Program-made: the position numbers and the translations under genes
Notes under the pieces: generated by a model
Databases searched by the model: none
Told to the model about the DNA's origin: nothing
Seen by the model: the letters and a program-made list of their open reading frames with translations, nothing else
DNA from: Thiorhodospira sibirica ATCC 700588
GTDB taxonomy: Bacteria; Pseudomonadota; Gammaproteobacteria; Ectothiorhodospirales; Ectothiorhodospiraceae
Direction of reading: 5' to 3'
NCBI RefSeq assembly: GCF_000227725.2
Contig: NZ_MU255056.1
Span: 648,541 to 708,411 of the forward strand
DNA length: 59,871 bases
Shown here: positions 1-8,217 of the stretch, in pieces
How positions within the stretch are numbered: the stretch's first letter is position 1
Layout: the number at the start of each line of letters is the position of its first letter

Positions 1-14
1 GGGGGGGGGGGGGG
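1..14. other. Poly-G run at window start
   Basis: The first 14 bases are an unbroken run of G at the very edge of the sequence. Such a run at a contig end is most simply a sequencing or assembly artefact. No biological role is claimed. Confidence 0.6.
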
Positions 15-55
15 TTTCAAAACAACCACCACAACCACCCCGGCGCTGCGCGCCA

Positions 56-83
56 CCCCTCCTTGAAAAGGAGGGGAGTTTTT
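56..83 (+). terminator. Rho-independent terminator
   Basis: A perfect 9-bp stem (CCCCTCCTT at 56-64 with AAGGAGGGG at 68-76) closes a GAA loop and is followed by TTTTT at 79-83. The T-tract lies on the + strand side, so it would end transcription coming from left of the window. A hairpin with almost the same stem sequence occurs at 54755-54775. Confidence 0.7.
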
Positions 84-109
84 CGTGTCCCAGGGCAATC
101 GCATGAATC

Positions 110-408
110 TTATCCAAGACCGAGGACTTCAGCGCGATAGGCATCGGATGTTGTGGCGATGAGTTGTTGAACCTTGTGGCCGCCCTTGCATCGGGAGTCG
201 GCATCAATGCCAGCAAAGACCCGGCCAACCCCGTCCAGTTTCTCCTTCCCCACGCCTCAATCTGCACAAAATCGTCAGCACCCGCCAGCACCGCGCTCAC
301 GGCAGCAACCAACAACTCCACCAGTTCGTGCTCAACTTTCTTCGCCTGCCTCGGGTCGTGGATCCCAACAAAAACGTCAGCCAGGTACAGCTTGCCTTGC
401 GTCCCCAT
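110..408 (-). pseudogene. ISAs1-family transposase remnant (N-terminal part, frameshifted)
   Basis: Reading the minus strand from an ATG at 408 gives a peptide with VFVGIHDPRQAKK and VLAGADDFVQIEAWGRR. These resemble the N-terminal associated domain of ISAs1-family (H-repeat) transposases: the IxDPR motif, then AGA..F.EI..WG. At about position 230 the frame is lost. Another frame resumes with GRVFAGIDAD, which matches the GRVFAxID motif found later in the same family, and ends at a TAA at 110-112. The stretch between the two blocks is much shorter than in intact transposases, so this is an internally deleted, frameshifted relic without the catalytic domain. The + strand frames over the same bases are shadows. 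Confidence 0.6.
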
Positions 409-603
409 GGATCGTTCCAAAAAGACACAAAACTACACAGATCAACGCGCTGTGAATGCCCCCTATAAACTATTTATCGTAAAAGCTTATTTCTTGAAGA
501 GGATATGGGCATTCATGCGATTGCCCTGGCCATCGGGTGTTCTCGCCAAGAATTATCCTTTAAACTTGGCGATTTATGCCTTTGCGGCCGTAGGGTGACG
601 CGC

Positions 604-1362
604 TTGAATGATCAGCAATTACTTCGTTATAGCCGCCAGATTCTTTTGCCTCAGATCGGTATTGAGGGGCAGGAGCGCTTGTTTGCCGCCAAGGTGCTGA
701 TTATTGGCTTGGGGGGCTTGGGTTCGCCGGTGGCCTTGTATCTTGCAGCGGCGGGGGTGGGGGAGCTGCTGCTGGCGGATTTTGATTGCGTGGATGTGTC
801 CAATCTGCAGCGTCAGATCATCCACAGCAGTCAGGATCATGGCAAGCTTAAGGTGGATTCTGCCGCAGATACGCTAAGACAGCTTAACCCTGAGGTTAAG
901 GTTGAGCGCATTGCGCAGGCGATGGCGGGGACGCAGTTGCAGCAGGCGGTGGCGCACGCGGATCTGGTGATGGATTGCAGCGATAATTTTGCCACGCGCT
1001 TTGCGGTCAATCAGGCCTGTGCGCTGGCGCAAAAGCCGTTGATTTCTGCGGCGGTCATCCGCATGGAAGGCCAGCTTGGCGTGTTCTGGCCGGGGCGCAG
1101 CGATAGTCCGTGTTATCGCTGTCTGTATCCGGAGGGCGAGGAAGGCGGCGAAAGTTGCAGCCAGACCGGGATTTTGGCCAGTTTGCCCGGCGTGTTGGGG
1201 TGTTTGCAGGCCACCGAGGCGCTCAAATTGTTAGCTGGCCTGGCCGTGCCGATAGGGCAGGTGGTGTTGTTTGATGCCTTGAGTTCGCAATGGCGTATGG
1301 TTCGTTTGCCCAAAGACCCCGCCTGTCCGATCTGCTCTGATCATGCCTGGTCTGCTCCTTAA
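604..1362 (+). CDS. moeB: MoeB/ThiF-family adenylyltransferase
   Basis: An E1-like enzyme that uses ATP to adenylate the C-terminal glycine of a ubiquitin-fold sulfur carrier (MoaD in molybdopterin synthesis; ThiS in the ThiF branch). The protein is about 252 residues, the usual MoeB length. It shows the nucleotide-binding loop GLGGLGSP, the following DFDCVDVSNLQRQI segment with the ATP-contacting Arg, and two CxxC pairs (CYRC and CPIC) that bind structural zinc in this family. The frame is open upstream to an ATG at 505, but homology begins at LNDQQLLRYSRQ. I therefore place the start at TTG 604, with AGGG at 592-595 as ribosome binding site; GTG 595 is possible. MoeB versus a ThiF or HesA role cannot be settled because no carrier gene is adjacent. 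Confidence 0.88.
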   Translation: MNDQQLLRYSRQILLPQIGIEGQERLFAAKVLIIGLGGLGSPVALYLAAAGVGELLLADFDCVDVSNLQRQIIHSSQDHGKLKVDSAADTLRQLNPEVKVERIAQAMAGTQLQQAVAHADLVMDCSDNFATRFAVNQACALAQKPLISAAVIRMEGQLGVFWPGRSDSPCYRCLYPEGEEGGESCSQTGILASLPGVLGCLQATEALKLLAGLAVPIGQVVLFDALSSQWRMVRLPKDPACPICSDHAWSAP

Positions 1363-1623
1363 ATAAATGGAGAATTGAGAATGATCAGAAGTATTAACAG
1401 TAGTTACGCCGTTGGAGACGCGAAACATATAAAAAATCATGCTTCATCCTTCGCGGCTTCGCGTGACTGATTAAAGACTGAACACTGAAAACTGCGCCGC
1501 AGCCGCCTCTGAAGGGCTGATCTCACGCGAAGACGCGAAAAATATAAAATCGAATCTGGCAAAACCAATCCGCCAGACGCTAACGGCGTAACGCCTAGTA
1601 TTCATTTTCCATTATTCCTGTCC
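1363..1623. repeat. Intergenic region with short dispersed repeats
   Basis: This 261-bp gap has no convincing gene. It contains a direct repeat GACGCGAAA..ATATAAAA at 1417-1438 and 1532-1551. At 1366-1389 it has an AATGGAGAATTGAGAATGATCAGA-type motif (written here only as a pattern) that resembles the repeat at 3746-3765 next to mfd. An ATTTTCCATTATTCC segment near 1603-1618 looks like a degenerate inverted copy of the same motif. The region resembles decayed repeat DNA and lacks a clear promoter or terminator. Confidence 0.45.
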
Positions 1624-2571
1624 ATGTCAATCATACCGATGAATCTCATGACTTTATTATTACTTTTGCTAATGTCGCCAAGCCTGGCGGCAGCGCCGCC
1701 GCACCCTTTGCTGGATACCTTATGGGAGGGTGCATCCAGGCAGCCATTGGTACAGGCGCATTTGCAGCAGCGCGTTTTAGAATCCCGATGGATTTTGCTG
1801 GGCGAGGTGCATGGTAATCCGGTGCATCATGCCCGTCAGCTTGAGGTGCTTCAATGGTTACGCGCCAGCGGCCAAACGCCGACGGTGGCTTTTGAGATCT
1901 TTGATCAGACGGATCAAGCCGCCATGACTCAGTTTATCGAGACAGGCTCAGGGGATGCGGCGGCGTTGGGTCAGCAACTGGACATGGAGGCACGCGGCTG
2001 GCCTTTTGCCAGTTATCAGCCGTTGGTGCAATATGCCCTGGATGAGGGCCTGCCGATTCTGGCGGTGAACCTGTCGCGGGCGCAGGCACAACGGGTTGCC
2101 CGCGAAGGGCCGGACGGGCTGGAATCTGTACCGGTGCGCCAGTTGCTGCAACAGCATCCTTTGGCGACCGAGGTACAGGAGGCTTTGTATGCGCATATTT
2201 TCGCCGCCCATTGCGAATATCTGCCCAAGGCGCATGTGCCTGCGGTGGCGCTGGCCCAGCAGGCCCGCGATGCCACCATTGCCTGGTTTTTGCAGCAGGC
2301 CAGCTCATCTGGCCCGGTGGTATTGATCAGCGGCGCAGGCCATGTGCGCAAGGATTACGGAGTGCCTTTTTATCTGCAGGCCCTGGATCCGGAACATGCG
2401 CCACTGAGCGTGGGCTTTATCGAGATTCATTCAGAACGCAGCACGCTTGAGGCCTATCTACACGGCCCGGAAGGCGCGCCCTACGATGTGCTGTGGTTCA
2501 GCGCCCGCACCTCACCCGAGGACCCGTGCGTCGCCTTTCGTGAACAGCTGGAGCAAATGCGTGGTGAATAA
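1624..2571 (+). CDS. ChaN-like (DUF399) exported haem/iron-associated protein
   Basis: A 315-residue protein with a hydrophobic signal sequence over the first ~23 residues (LLLLLLMSPSLAAA). The body carries ILLGEVHGNPVHH near residues 57-69 and TVAFEIFDQ near residue 90. These match the GExH and FE motifs of the ChaN/Tiki-like fold (DUF399). In Campylobacter, ChaN is an outer-membrane-associated lipoprotein that binds haem; here no lipobox cysteine is seen, so a soluble periplasmic protein is likelier. The downstream rdgB start overlaps the stop codon, so the two are probably cotranslated. The specific ligand is inferred only from the family. Another in-frame ATG lies six codons downstream. 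Confidence 0.8.
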   Translation: MSIIPMNLMTLLLLLLMSPSLAAAPPHPLLDTLWEGASRQPLVQAHLQQRVLESRWILLGEVHGNPVHHARQLEVLQWLRASGQTPTVAFEIFDQTDQAAMTQFIETGSGDAAALGQQLDMEARGWPFASYQPLVQYALDEGLPILAVNLSRAQAQRVAREGPDGLESVPVRQLLQQHPLATEVQEALYAHIFAAHCEYLPKAHVPAVALAQQARDATIAWFLQQASSSGPVVLISGAGHVRKDYGVPFYLQALDPEHAPLSVGFIEIHSERSTLEAYLHGPEGAPYDVLWFSARTSPEDPCVAFREQLEQMRGE

Positions 2572-3160
2572 ACTGGTCTTGGCAACCCAAAATCCGGGTA
2601 AATTGCGTGAATTATCCGCGCTGCTGGCAGAGATGCCGTGGGAGGTTCAGGCGCTGCCGGCGGATGCCCCCGCCGTGGAAGAGCACGGGCTGACCTTTGT
2701 GGAAAATGCCATTCTTAAAGCGCGCAGTGCTGCCGCGTTGATGGGCTGTGCGGCGATTGCAGATGATTCGGGGATTGAGGTGGATGCGCTTAACGGGGCG
2801 CCGGGGGTGCATTCCGCGCGGTATGCCGGAAGCCATGGCAATGATGCGGCGAATCTGCGCCGTTTGCTTGATGCGCTTGAGGGGGTCGCCCTGGCGCAGC
2901 GCACGGCCCGTTTTCGCTGTGTGATGGTGTATTTGCGCCATGCGCATGACCCCGCGCCGATCATTGCCCAAGGGGTGTGGGAGGGTTTTATTACCACCGC
3001 GCCGCTAGGCTCCGGGGGCTTTGGGTATGATCCGGTTTTTGCCTCGGACCTCGACGGCCCGACGGCGGCCCAATTATCCCCTGAGCAGAAAAACACCTTA
3101 AGCCATCGAGCCAAGGCTCTGCACGCGCTGGTTGCGCAACTGCAGGCCCAAGCGCAATGA
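2561..3160 (+). CDS. rdgB: RdgB/HAM1 non-canonical purine NTP pyrophosphatase
   Basis: Hydrolyses ITP, dITP and XTP to the monophosphates, keeping deaminated purines out of nucleic acid. The 199-residue product has the family hallmarks: N-terminal LVLATQNPGKLREL, the metal-binding SGIEVDALNGAPGVHSARYAG block (two overlapping shorter motifs), and GSGGFGYDPVF. The frame extends upstream to 2447, but the conserved N-terminus starts at KLVLATQNPGK. The start is therefore GTG 2561 (or the next codon, GTG 2564), with GGAG about 8 bases upstream. It overlaps the end of the ChaN-like gene by 11 bases. Its TGA overlaps the ATG of the next gene, which implies translational coupling. Confidence 0.93.
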   Translation: MVNKLVLATQNPGKLRELSALLAEMPWEVQALPADAPAVEEHGLTFVENAILKARSAAALMGCAAIADDSGIEVDALNGAPGVHSARYAGSHGNDAANLRRLLDALEGVALAQRTARFRCVMVYLRHAHDPAPIIAQGVWEGFITTAPLGSGGFGYDPVFASDLDGPTAAQLSPEQKNTLSHRAKALHALVAQLQAQAQ

Positions 3161-3780
3161 GCTGGCTGCGGCTTCCTGCTTTGGCGAGGCTATTTTGTGG
3201 GCTGTGGCTGTTGTGGCTCGGGGTCAGTATATCCACGCTGGCGGCGGCGCAAGGCATTGAGGTTCGCTTTGATGCAGAGCGCATCGAGATCAATCTGGAT
3301 GTGGTGGTGAATGCTCCCGAACCGCTGGTCTCGCAGATCGTGTATGACTATGATCACTTGGGCAAGGTGTTTCCCTTGGTCTCACGCAGTCATCTGATCC
3401 GGGAAATGGGCGATGGGCGGGCGCGGGTGCGGGCTGATCTTAAAGGTTGCATTCTGGGCATCTGTCGCGAGATGCTGCATGTGATGGACGTGGTGCGTAC
3501 CAACACGGGCTGGAATCAGGGCCGCACAGTGCCCGCTCAGAGCCATGTCCGTGCCAGTGAGATTCAATGGCGCATTGATGGGGTCAACCCGACCCAGACC
3601 CGTTTACAATTATCCGGCTGGGTGGAACTGGGCCGGCGTATTCCGCCGTTGATCGGTCGCCCCTTGATGCGCCGCGAGATCCGCCAGCAATTGGCCACCT
3701 CCGCTGCCCGCCTGGAAAAGGCCGCGCAGCCGCTCAGACCCCTTTTAATGGAGAATGGAGAATTGCGCGTTGAACATTGA
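3157..3780 (+). CDS. Exported SRPBCC/START-like (polyketide cyclase-like) protein
   Basis: A 207-residue protein with an N-terminal hydrophobic signal (LFCGLWLLWLGVSISTLAAA) followed by a domain that reads like the START/SRPBCC ligand-binding fold. The diagnostic segment is INLDVVVNAPEPLVSQIVYD then YDHLGKVFPLVSRSHLI, the usual opening of coenzyme Q-binding/cyclase-type members. Its start codon sits in the rdgB stop (ATGA overlap). The ligand is unknown. An inverted-repeat element (3750-3827) overlaps its last codons, so the C-terminal residues MENGELRVEH may be repeat-derived. Confidence 0.7.
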   Translation: MSWLRLPALARLFCGLWLLWLGVSISTLAAAQGIEVRFDAERIEINLDVVVNAPEPLVSQIVYDYDHLGKVFPLVSRSHLIREMGDGRARVRADLKGCILGICREMLHVMDVVRTNTGWNQGRTVPAQSHVRASEIQWRIDGVNPTQTRLQLSGWVELGRRIPPLIGRPLMRREIRQQLATSAARLEKAAQPLRPLLMENGELRVEH

Positions 3781-3827
3781 GAATAATCAGACGTTTTATT
3801 GCTTTACTTCTCAATTTTCCATTCTCC
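3750..3827. repeat. Imperfect inverted repeat between SRPBCC gene and mfd
   Basis: A 16-base arm at 3750-3765 (GGAGAATGGAGAATTG) pairs with CAATTTTCCATTCTCC at 3812-3827 with a single mismatch, across a 46-base AT-rich spacer. The left arm lies inside the last codons of the preceding gene. A related GGAGAATTGAGAAT motif is found at 1369-1382. It looks like a small mobile or decayed repeat, and it argues that translation of mfd starts downstream of it. Confidence 0.6.
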
Positions 3828-3854
3828 CTGCATAGACCACTGATTGATTCGTTG

Positions 3855-6800
3855 ATGTCTCACACATATTCCCCCTTTCATCCGCCCTCGACCGCTCAAG
3901 CCAAGGCTTTGCAATGCTGGCAGGGGCTGTCGGATACGGCGCTGGCCTTAAGCCTTGCCCGCTCCTTGCAGCTAGCGCCCCGGCCCATGTTGATCATCAC
4001 CGCTGATGTGCAACGCGCCCAAAGCCTGCAAGAGGCCATGCAATTTTTTCTGGCTGACGATGAAAGCCTGCCCATTGAGCGCCTGGCGGATTGGGAAACC
4101 CTCCCCTATGACGTGTTTTCTCCGCATGAAAACATCGTCTCCCAACGTCTGCAATGCCTCTCCCAACTGCGTCATTTTGTCGCCGGGGCCTTGATTGTGC
4201 CGGTGAGTACCTTGATGCAGCGCCTGTGTCCGCAGGATTGGCTGCTGGGGCAATGTTTTGCCCTGCACTGTGGTCAGCGACTGGATCAGGGCCGTTTTCG
4301 CCATACCCTTACGCAGGCGGGCTATCGCCTGGTGCAGGAGGTCATCGAGCACGGCGAATTTGCGGTGCGGGGCGGGATCTGGGATATCTTTCCGATGGGC
4401 TCAGAGCAACCCTTGCGCATTGAATGGCTGGATGATCAGATCGACTCGATGCGCTTTTTTGATCCCCAGACGCAGCGCTCACAGGCACAGACTGCGGGCG
4501 CTGGGTCCGCGACGATTGACTCGATCCAATTACTTCCGGCGCATGAGTTTCCGCTCAATAAGGACGCGATTGAGGGCTTTAAGCAGCGTTATCGCCAGCA
4601 ATTTCCGGGCACTGTACGCGACTGCGTGATCTATCGCGAGGTCAGCGAAGGGCGCGCACCCGCCGGGATTGAATACTATCTGCCCTTGTTTTTTGAGGGG
4701 CTGGAGACGCTGTTTGATTATTTGTCGGCGCAGACCGAGATGATCCGCATTGGCGACATCCCCACGGCGGCCCAGGCCTTTGCCGATGAAATCGTGCGGC
4801 GCTATGAACAGCGCGCCCATGATCGGCTGCGTCCCCTGCTGGCCCCGGAACAGCTCTACCTCAGCCCCGAGGAACTCAGCAAGGCCCTGCACACGCAGCG
4901 AGGTATCTGGATCGAGGCCCCCTCCCCGCCGGGGGATGCCAAGGTTTGCACATTCACGCGCAGTCCTGCCCCAGCGGTGCGCCTGGATCAGCGCCTTAAA
5001 AACCCGGCGCAGGCCCTGCATGAATTCCTTGCGCAGACGCCAGGGCGTGTGCTGTTTTGTGCCGCATCCATGGGGCGGCGCGAACAACTGCACATGCTGC
5101 TCTCTGGCACCGGCATTGCGACTCAAACCGTTGCCAACTGGCCCGAGTTTCTGCGTGGCTCCGTGCGCTATGGGCTGACCATCGCCCCGCTGGAACAGGC
5201 CCTGTCCGTGGCGGCATCTTGCAGAGGCCGCGATGTTGAAGCAACACCTGAAAGGTGTCGCCACGACGCAGACGAAGAAACGCTGACCATTATCACCGAA
5301 ACCTGCCTGTCCGGTGAGCGGGTCAGCCAGCAACGGCGGCGCTCCCGTCATACCCCCGATGCCGACGCCCTGATCCGCAATCTCAATGACCTGCATCTGC
5401 AAGACCCGGTGGTGCATGAGGAATATGGGGTAGGTCGCTATCTGGGCTTGCAAACGCTGGCCATTGGCGGCCAGACCCAGGAATTTCTCACCCTCGCCTA
5501 TGCCGGGGGTGACAAGATTTATGTGCCGGTCGCTTCGCTGCACCTGATCAGTCGCTACAGCGGCGCCGATCCGGCCCAGGCTCCGCTGCACAAACTCGGC
5601 ACTGAGCAATGGGTACGCGCCAAACGCAAGGCGGCGGAAAAAGCCTACGATGTGGCTGCTGAACTATTGGCCATCCATGCCAAACGGGCGGCCACTCCGG
5701 GCCAAGCCTGCGTACTGGATGCGGATGCTTATCAGCGCTTTGCAGCGGCCTTTCCCTTTGAAGAAACCGCCGATCAACAGCAGGCCATTGAGGCGGTGAT
5801 GGCCGACCTGACAGCCAAACAACCGATGGATCGAGTGATTTGCGGCGATGTCGGCTTTGGCAAAACCGAGGTGGCGATGCGAGCGGCCTTTATTGCCGTA
5901 CATGCCGGTCGCCAGGTCGCCGTTTTGGTGCCCACCACCCTGCTGGCAGAACAGCATCAGCAAAATTTTCAGGATCGCTTTGCCGATTGGCCGGTGCGCA
6001 TTGAGGCCCTGTCGCGTTTTCGCTCCCCCAAACAGCAGCAAAGCATCCTCCAGGCCGTGCAGGAAGGACAGGTTGACATTCTCATCGGTACCCACCGCTT
6101 GCTGCAAAAAGATGTGCGCTTCAAACAACTGGGGCTGGTGATTGTCGATGAAGAGCAACGCTTCGGCGTGCGCGACAAAGAGCGTCTTAAAGCGCTGCGT
6201 GCCGAGGTCGATATGCTCACCCTGACCGCCACGCCGATCCCCCGCACCCTGAACATGGCGCTGGCGGGGCTGCGCGATTTATCCATTATTGCCACGCCCC
6301 CCACCGAACGCCTCGCCATCAAAACCTTTATCAGCGAGTGGAACGATGCACTGATTGAAGAGGCGATTTTGCGCGAGCTGCGGCGCGGCGGACAGGTGTA
6401 CTTTCTGCACAACAGCGTACAAACCATCAACACCATGGCCGAACGTCTGCGCCAGATGATCCCGGCGGCCAGCATCGGCATCGCCCACGGCCAGCTCAGT
6501 GAGCGCGAACTTGAGCGGGTGATGCTGGATTTCCATCATCGCCGCTACAATCTCTTAGTGTGTACTACCATCATTGAAAGCGGCATTGACATCCCCACCG
6601 CCAACACCATCATCATCCACCGTGCCGACAAGTTGGGGCTGGCCCAACTGCACCAGCTGCGTGGCCGGGTCGGGCGCTCCCACCACCGTGCCTATGCCTA
6701 CCTGCTCACCCCCGCCCCCAAGGCCATGACCCCTGATGCGGTCAAACGGCTTGAAGCGCTGGCCGCACTCGAAGATTTAGGCATCGGCTTTACCTTGGCC

Positions 6801-7406
6801 AGTCATGATCTGGAAATCCGGGGCGCAGGAGAATTACTTGGGGATGAGCAAAGCGGCCAGATGCACGAAATTGGCTTCAGCCTCTATCATGAACTGCTGG
6901 AGCGGGCCGTGCGCACCCTCAAGGCCGGCGGTGAACTCGACACCATGCTGGATGCCCCCACGCAGCAGGCCACCGAGGTGGACCTGGGCATTCCCGCCTT
7001 ATTGCCCGATACCTATGTCGCGGACGTACACACCCGCCTGATTCTGTATAAGCGCCTGGCCAGCTGCGCAGATGAAGCCGCCTTGCGCGAGATGCAGGTG
7101 GAAATGATCGACCGCTTCGGACTGCTCCCCGAGCCCGCCAAACATCTGATCGAGGTCACCCGGATCAAATTGCTGGCAAAAACCTTAGGCATCCGTAAGC
7201 TGGAAACCGGGCCACACTCTGGACGCCTGGTATTCATCCCCCAACCGCCCGTTGACCCGCTCAAAATCATCCAGCTGGTGCAAAAAGACCCCAGCCGCTA
7301 CCGCCTGGATGGCCAGGATACCCTGCGCTTTACCCGGCCCATGCCTGAAGCGCACAACCGCATCCAGACCGTGATCACCCTGCTGAGTGAGTTAACAAAT
7401 CATTGA
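3855..7406 (+). CDS. mfd: Transcription-repair coupling factor Mfd
   Basis: Mfd is a DNA translocase that removes RNA polymerase stalled at lesions and recruits UvrA. From ATG 3855 the product is 1183 residues, slightly longer than the ~1150 usual in gammaproteobacteria. In order it has a UvrB-like N-terminal module, the RNA polymerase-interaction domain beginning near residue 515 (DPVVHEEYGVGRYLGL), and a RecG-like motor. The motor carries Walker A GDVGFGKTE (~663), the DEEQ box DEEQRFG (~764) and RGRVGRS (~935), followed by the C-terminal D7 domain. The frame is open to 3777 but that part overlaps an inverted repeat, so 3855 is preferred. Oddity: residues ~450-473 are encoded by a REP-like palindromic element (5207-5265) absent from other Mfd proteins as I know them. 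Confidence 0.97.
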   Translation: MSHTYSPFHPPSTAQAKALQCWQGLSDTALALSLARSLQLAPRPMLIITADVQRAQSLQEAMQFFLADDESLPIERLADWETLPYDVFSPHENIVSQRLQCLSQLRHFVAGALIVPVSTLMQRLCPQDWLLGQCFALHCGQRLDQGRFRHTLTQAGYRLVQEVIEHGEFAVRGGIWDIFPMGSEQPLRIEWLDDQIDSMRFFDPQTQRSQAQTAGAGSATIDSIQLLPAHEFPLNKDAIEGFKQRYRQQFPGTVRDCVIYREVSEGRAPAGIEYYLPLFFEGLETLFDYLSAQTEMIRIGDIPTAAQAFADEIVRRYEQRAHDRLRPLLAPEQLYLSPEELSKALHTQRGIWIEAPSPPGDAKVCTFTRSPAPAVRLDQRLKNPAQALHEFLAQTPGRVLFCAASMGRREQLHMLLSGTGIATQTVANWPEFLRGSVRYGLTIAPLEQALSVAASCRGRDVEATPERCRHDADEETLTIITETCLSGERVSQQRRRSRHTPDADALIRNLNDLHLQDPVVHEEYGVGRYLGLQTLAIGGQTQEFLTLAYAGGDKIYVPVASLHLISRYSGADPAQAPLHKLGTEQWVRAKRKAAEKAYDVAAELLAIHAKRAATPGQACVLDADAYQRFAAAFPFEETADQQQAIEAVMADLTAKQPMDRVICGDVGFGKTEVAMRAAFIAVHAGRQVAVLVPTTLLAEQHQQNFQDRFADWPVRIEALSRFRSPKQQQSILQAVQEGQVDILIGTHRLLQKDVRFKQLGLVIVDEEQRFGVRDKERLKALRAEVDMLTLTATPIPRTLNMALAGLRDLSIIATPPTERLAIKTFISEWNDALIEEAILRELRRGGQVYFLHNSVQTINTMAERLRQMIPAASIGIAHGQLSERELERVMLDFHHRRYNLLVCTTIIESGIDIPTANTIIIHRADKLGLAQLHQLRGRVGRSHHRAYAYLLTPAPKAMTPDAVKRLEALAALEDLGIGFTLASHDLEIRGAGELLGDEQSGQMHEIGFSLYHELLERAVRTLKAGGELDTMLDAPTQQATEVDLGIPALLPDTYVADVHTRLILYKRLASCADEAALREMQVEMIDRFGLLPEPAKHLIEVTRIKLLAKTLGIRKLETGPHSGRLVFIPQPPVDPLKIIQLVQKDPSRYRLDGQDTLRFTRPMPEAHNRIQTVITLLSELTNH
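5207..5265. repeat. REP-like palindromic element inside mfd
   Basis: The segment begins CGTGGCG and ends CGCCACG. It holds two successive hairpins: GCGGCATCT...AGAGGCCGC and CAACACCT-GAA-AGGTGTCG. The same architecture occurs at 43990-44062 in an intergenic space, and single hairpins of the family occur at 18140-18170 and 53874-53904. It is translated within mfd as SVAASCRGRDVEATPERCRH, between the conserved stretches APLEQAL and TLTIITE. Confidence 0.75.
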
Positions 7407-7423
7407 ATCTAAAATAAAAATTT

Positions 7424-8167
7424 ATGAATAACACGCGCCGTCTGTATACCGATCTGGCGTGGCTATGGCCCCTGTGGGGCGATGCTACCACCGAATACGC
7501 CCAGTATTGCCAATACCTCACCGGCCTGATTCAGCAGTACACCCGGCGTCCTGTGGCGAGCTTGCTGAACATCGGCTGTGGCGGTGGCAAAAACGTCCTC
7601 AATCTAAAACAGCACTTCGCGGTCACCGGCATTGATCTAAGCCCGGTCATGCTTGCACAGGCGCAGAGCTTGAATCCAGAATGCACCTTCATCCAGGCCG
7701 ATATGCGCACCTTTGACCTGGGGCAGACCTTCGACGCCATCCTCATGGATGATGCCATCTCATACATGACCCGCCGGGAAGATTTCAGCGCCGCCATGCG
7801 CGCAGCGTATAACCACCTAAAGCCCGGCGGGGTAATGATTACCACCCCGGATACCACCTGCGAAACATTTCAGCAAAACGCCACCCACAGCACCCACGCC
7901 AGCCGGGACGGATTAGAGGTCGTGTTTATCGAAAACGGCTATGATCCCGACCCCACCGACACACACTACGAAGCCACCATCCTCTATCTCATTCGCCAGC
8001 ATGGCACGCTACGCATGGAAACCGACCACTGGCGCCTGGGAATATTCCCCCTGGACACATGGCGGCATGTCCTCACGGAAACCGGCTTTGATATCCACGA
8101 AACCGCATATCGTCAGGAAGAAGATCAATACACCGTGTTTGCGTGTATCAAGCGCGCTGCCGATTGA
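7424..8167 (+). CDS. Class I SAM-dependent methyltransferase
   Basis: A 247-residue Rossmann-fold methyltransferase. Motif I is LLNIGCGGGKNVLNL (residues ~46-60), followed by the acidic residue of motif II in VTGIDLSPVMLAQA and by ADMRTFDLGQTFDAILMDD (motifs III-IV). The overall pattern fits the broad Methyltransf_11/25 group. The substrate cannot be read from the sequence. It begins 17 bases after the mfd stop and may be cotranscribed with it. The gene to the right is convergent. Confidence 0.82.
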   Translation: MNNTRRLYTDLAWLWPLWGDATTEYAQYCQYLTGLIQQYTRRPVASLLNIGCGGGKNVLNLKQHFAVTGIDLSPVMLAQAQSLNPECTFIQADMRTFDLGQTFDAILMDDAISYMTRREDFSAAMRAAYNHLKPGGVMITTPDTTCETFQQNATHSTHASRDGLEVVFIENGYDPDPTDTHYEATILYLIRQHGTLRMETDHWRLGIFPLDTWRHVLTETGFDIHETAYRQEEDQYTVFACIKRAAD

Positions 8168-8217
8168 ACGCCCTCAGTCGAACGCGCGTGCATAACATCC
8201 GGGGCGGCTGAGGCCGT

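Noticed and set aside
164-598. Open frames on the + strand near the left edge (144 and 93 residues)
   Set aside because: They lie over the minus-strand ISAs1 remnant, have low-complexity composition and resemble no protein; they are shadows.
4530-5609. 359-residue open frame antisense to mfd
   Set aside because: It mirrors the conserved, well-supported mfd coding sequence and has no recognisable domain.
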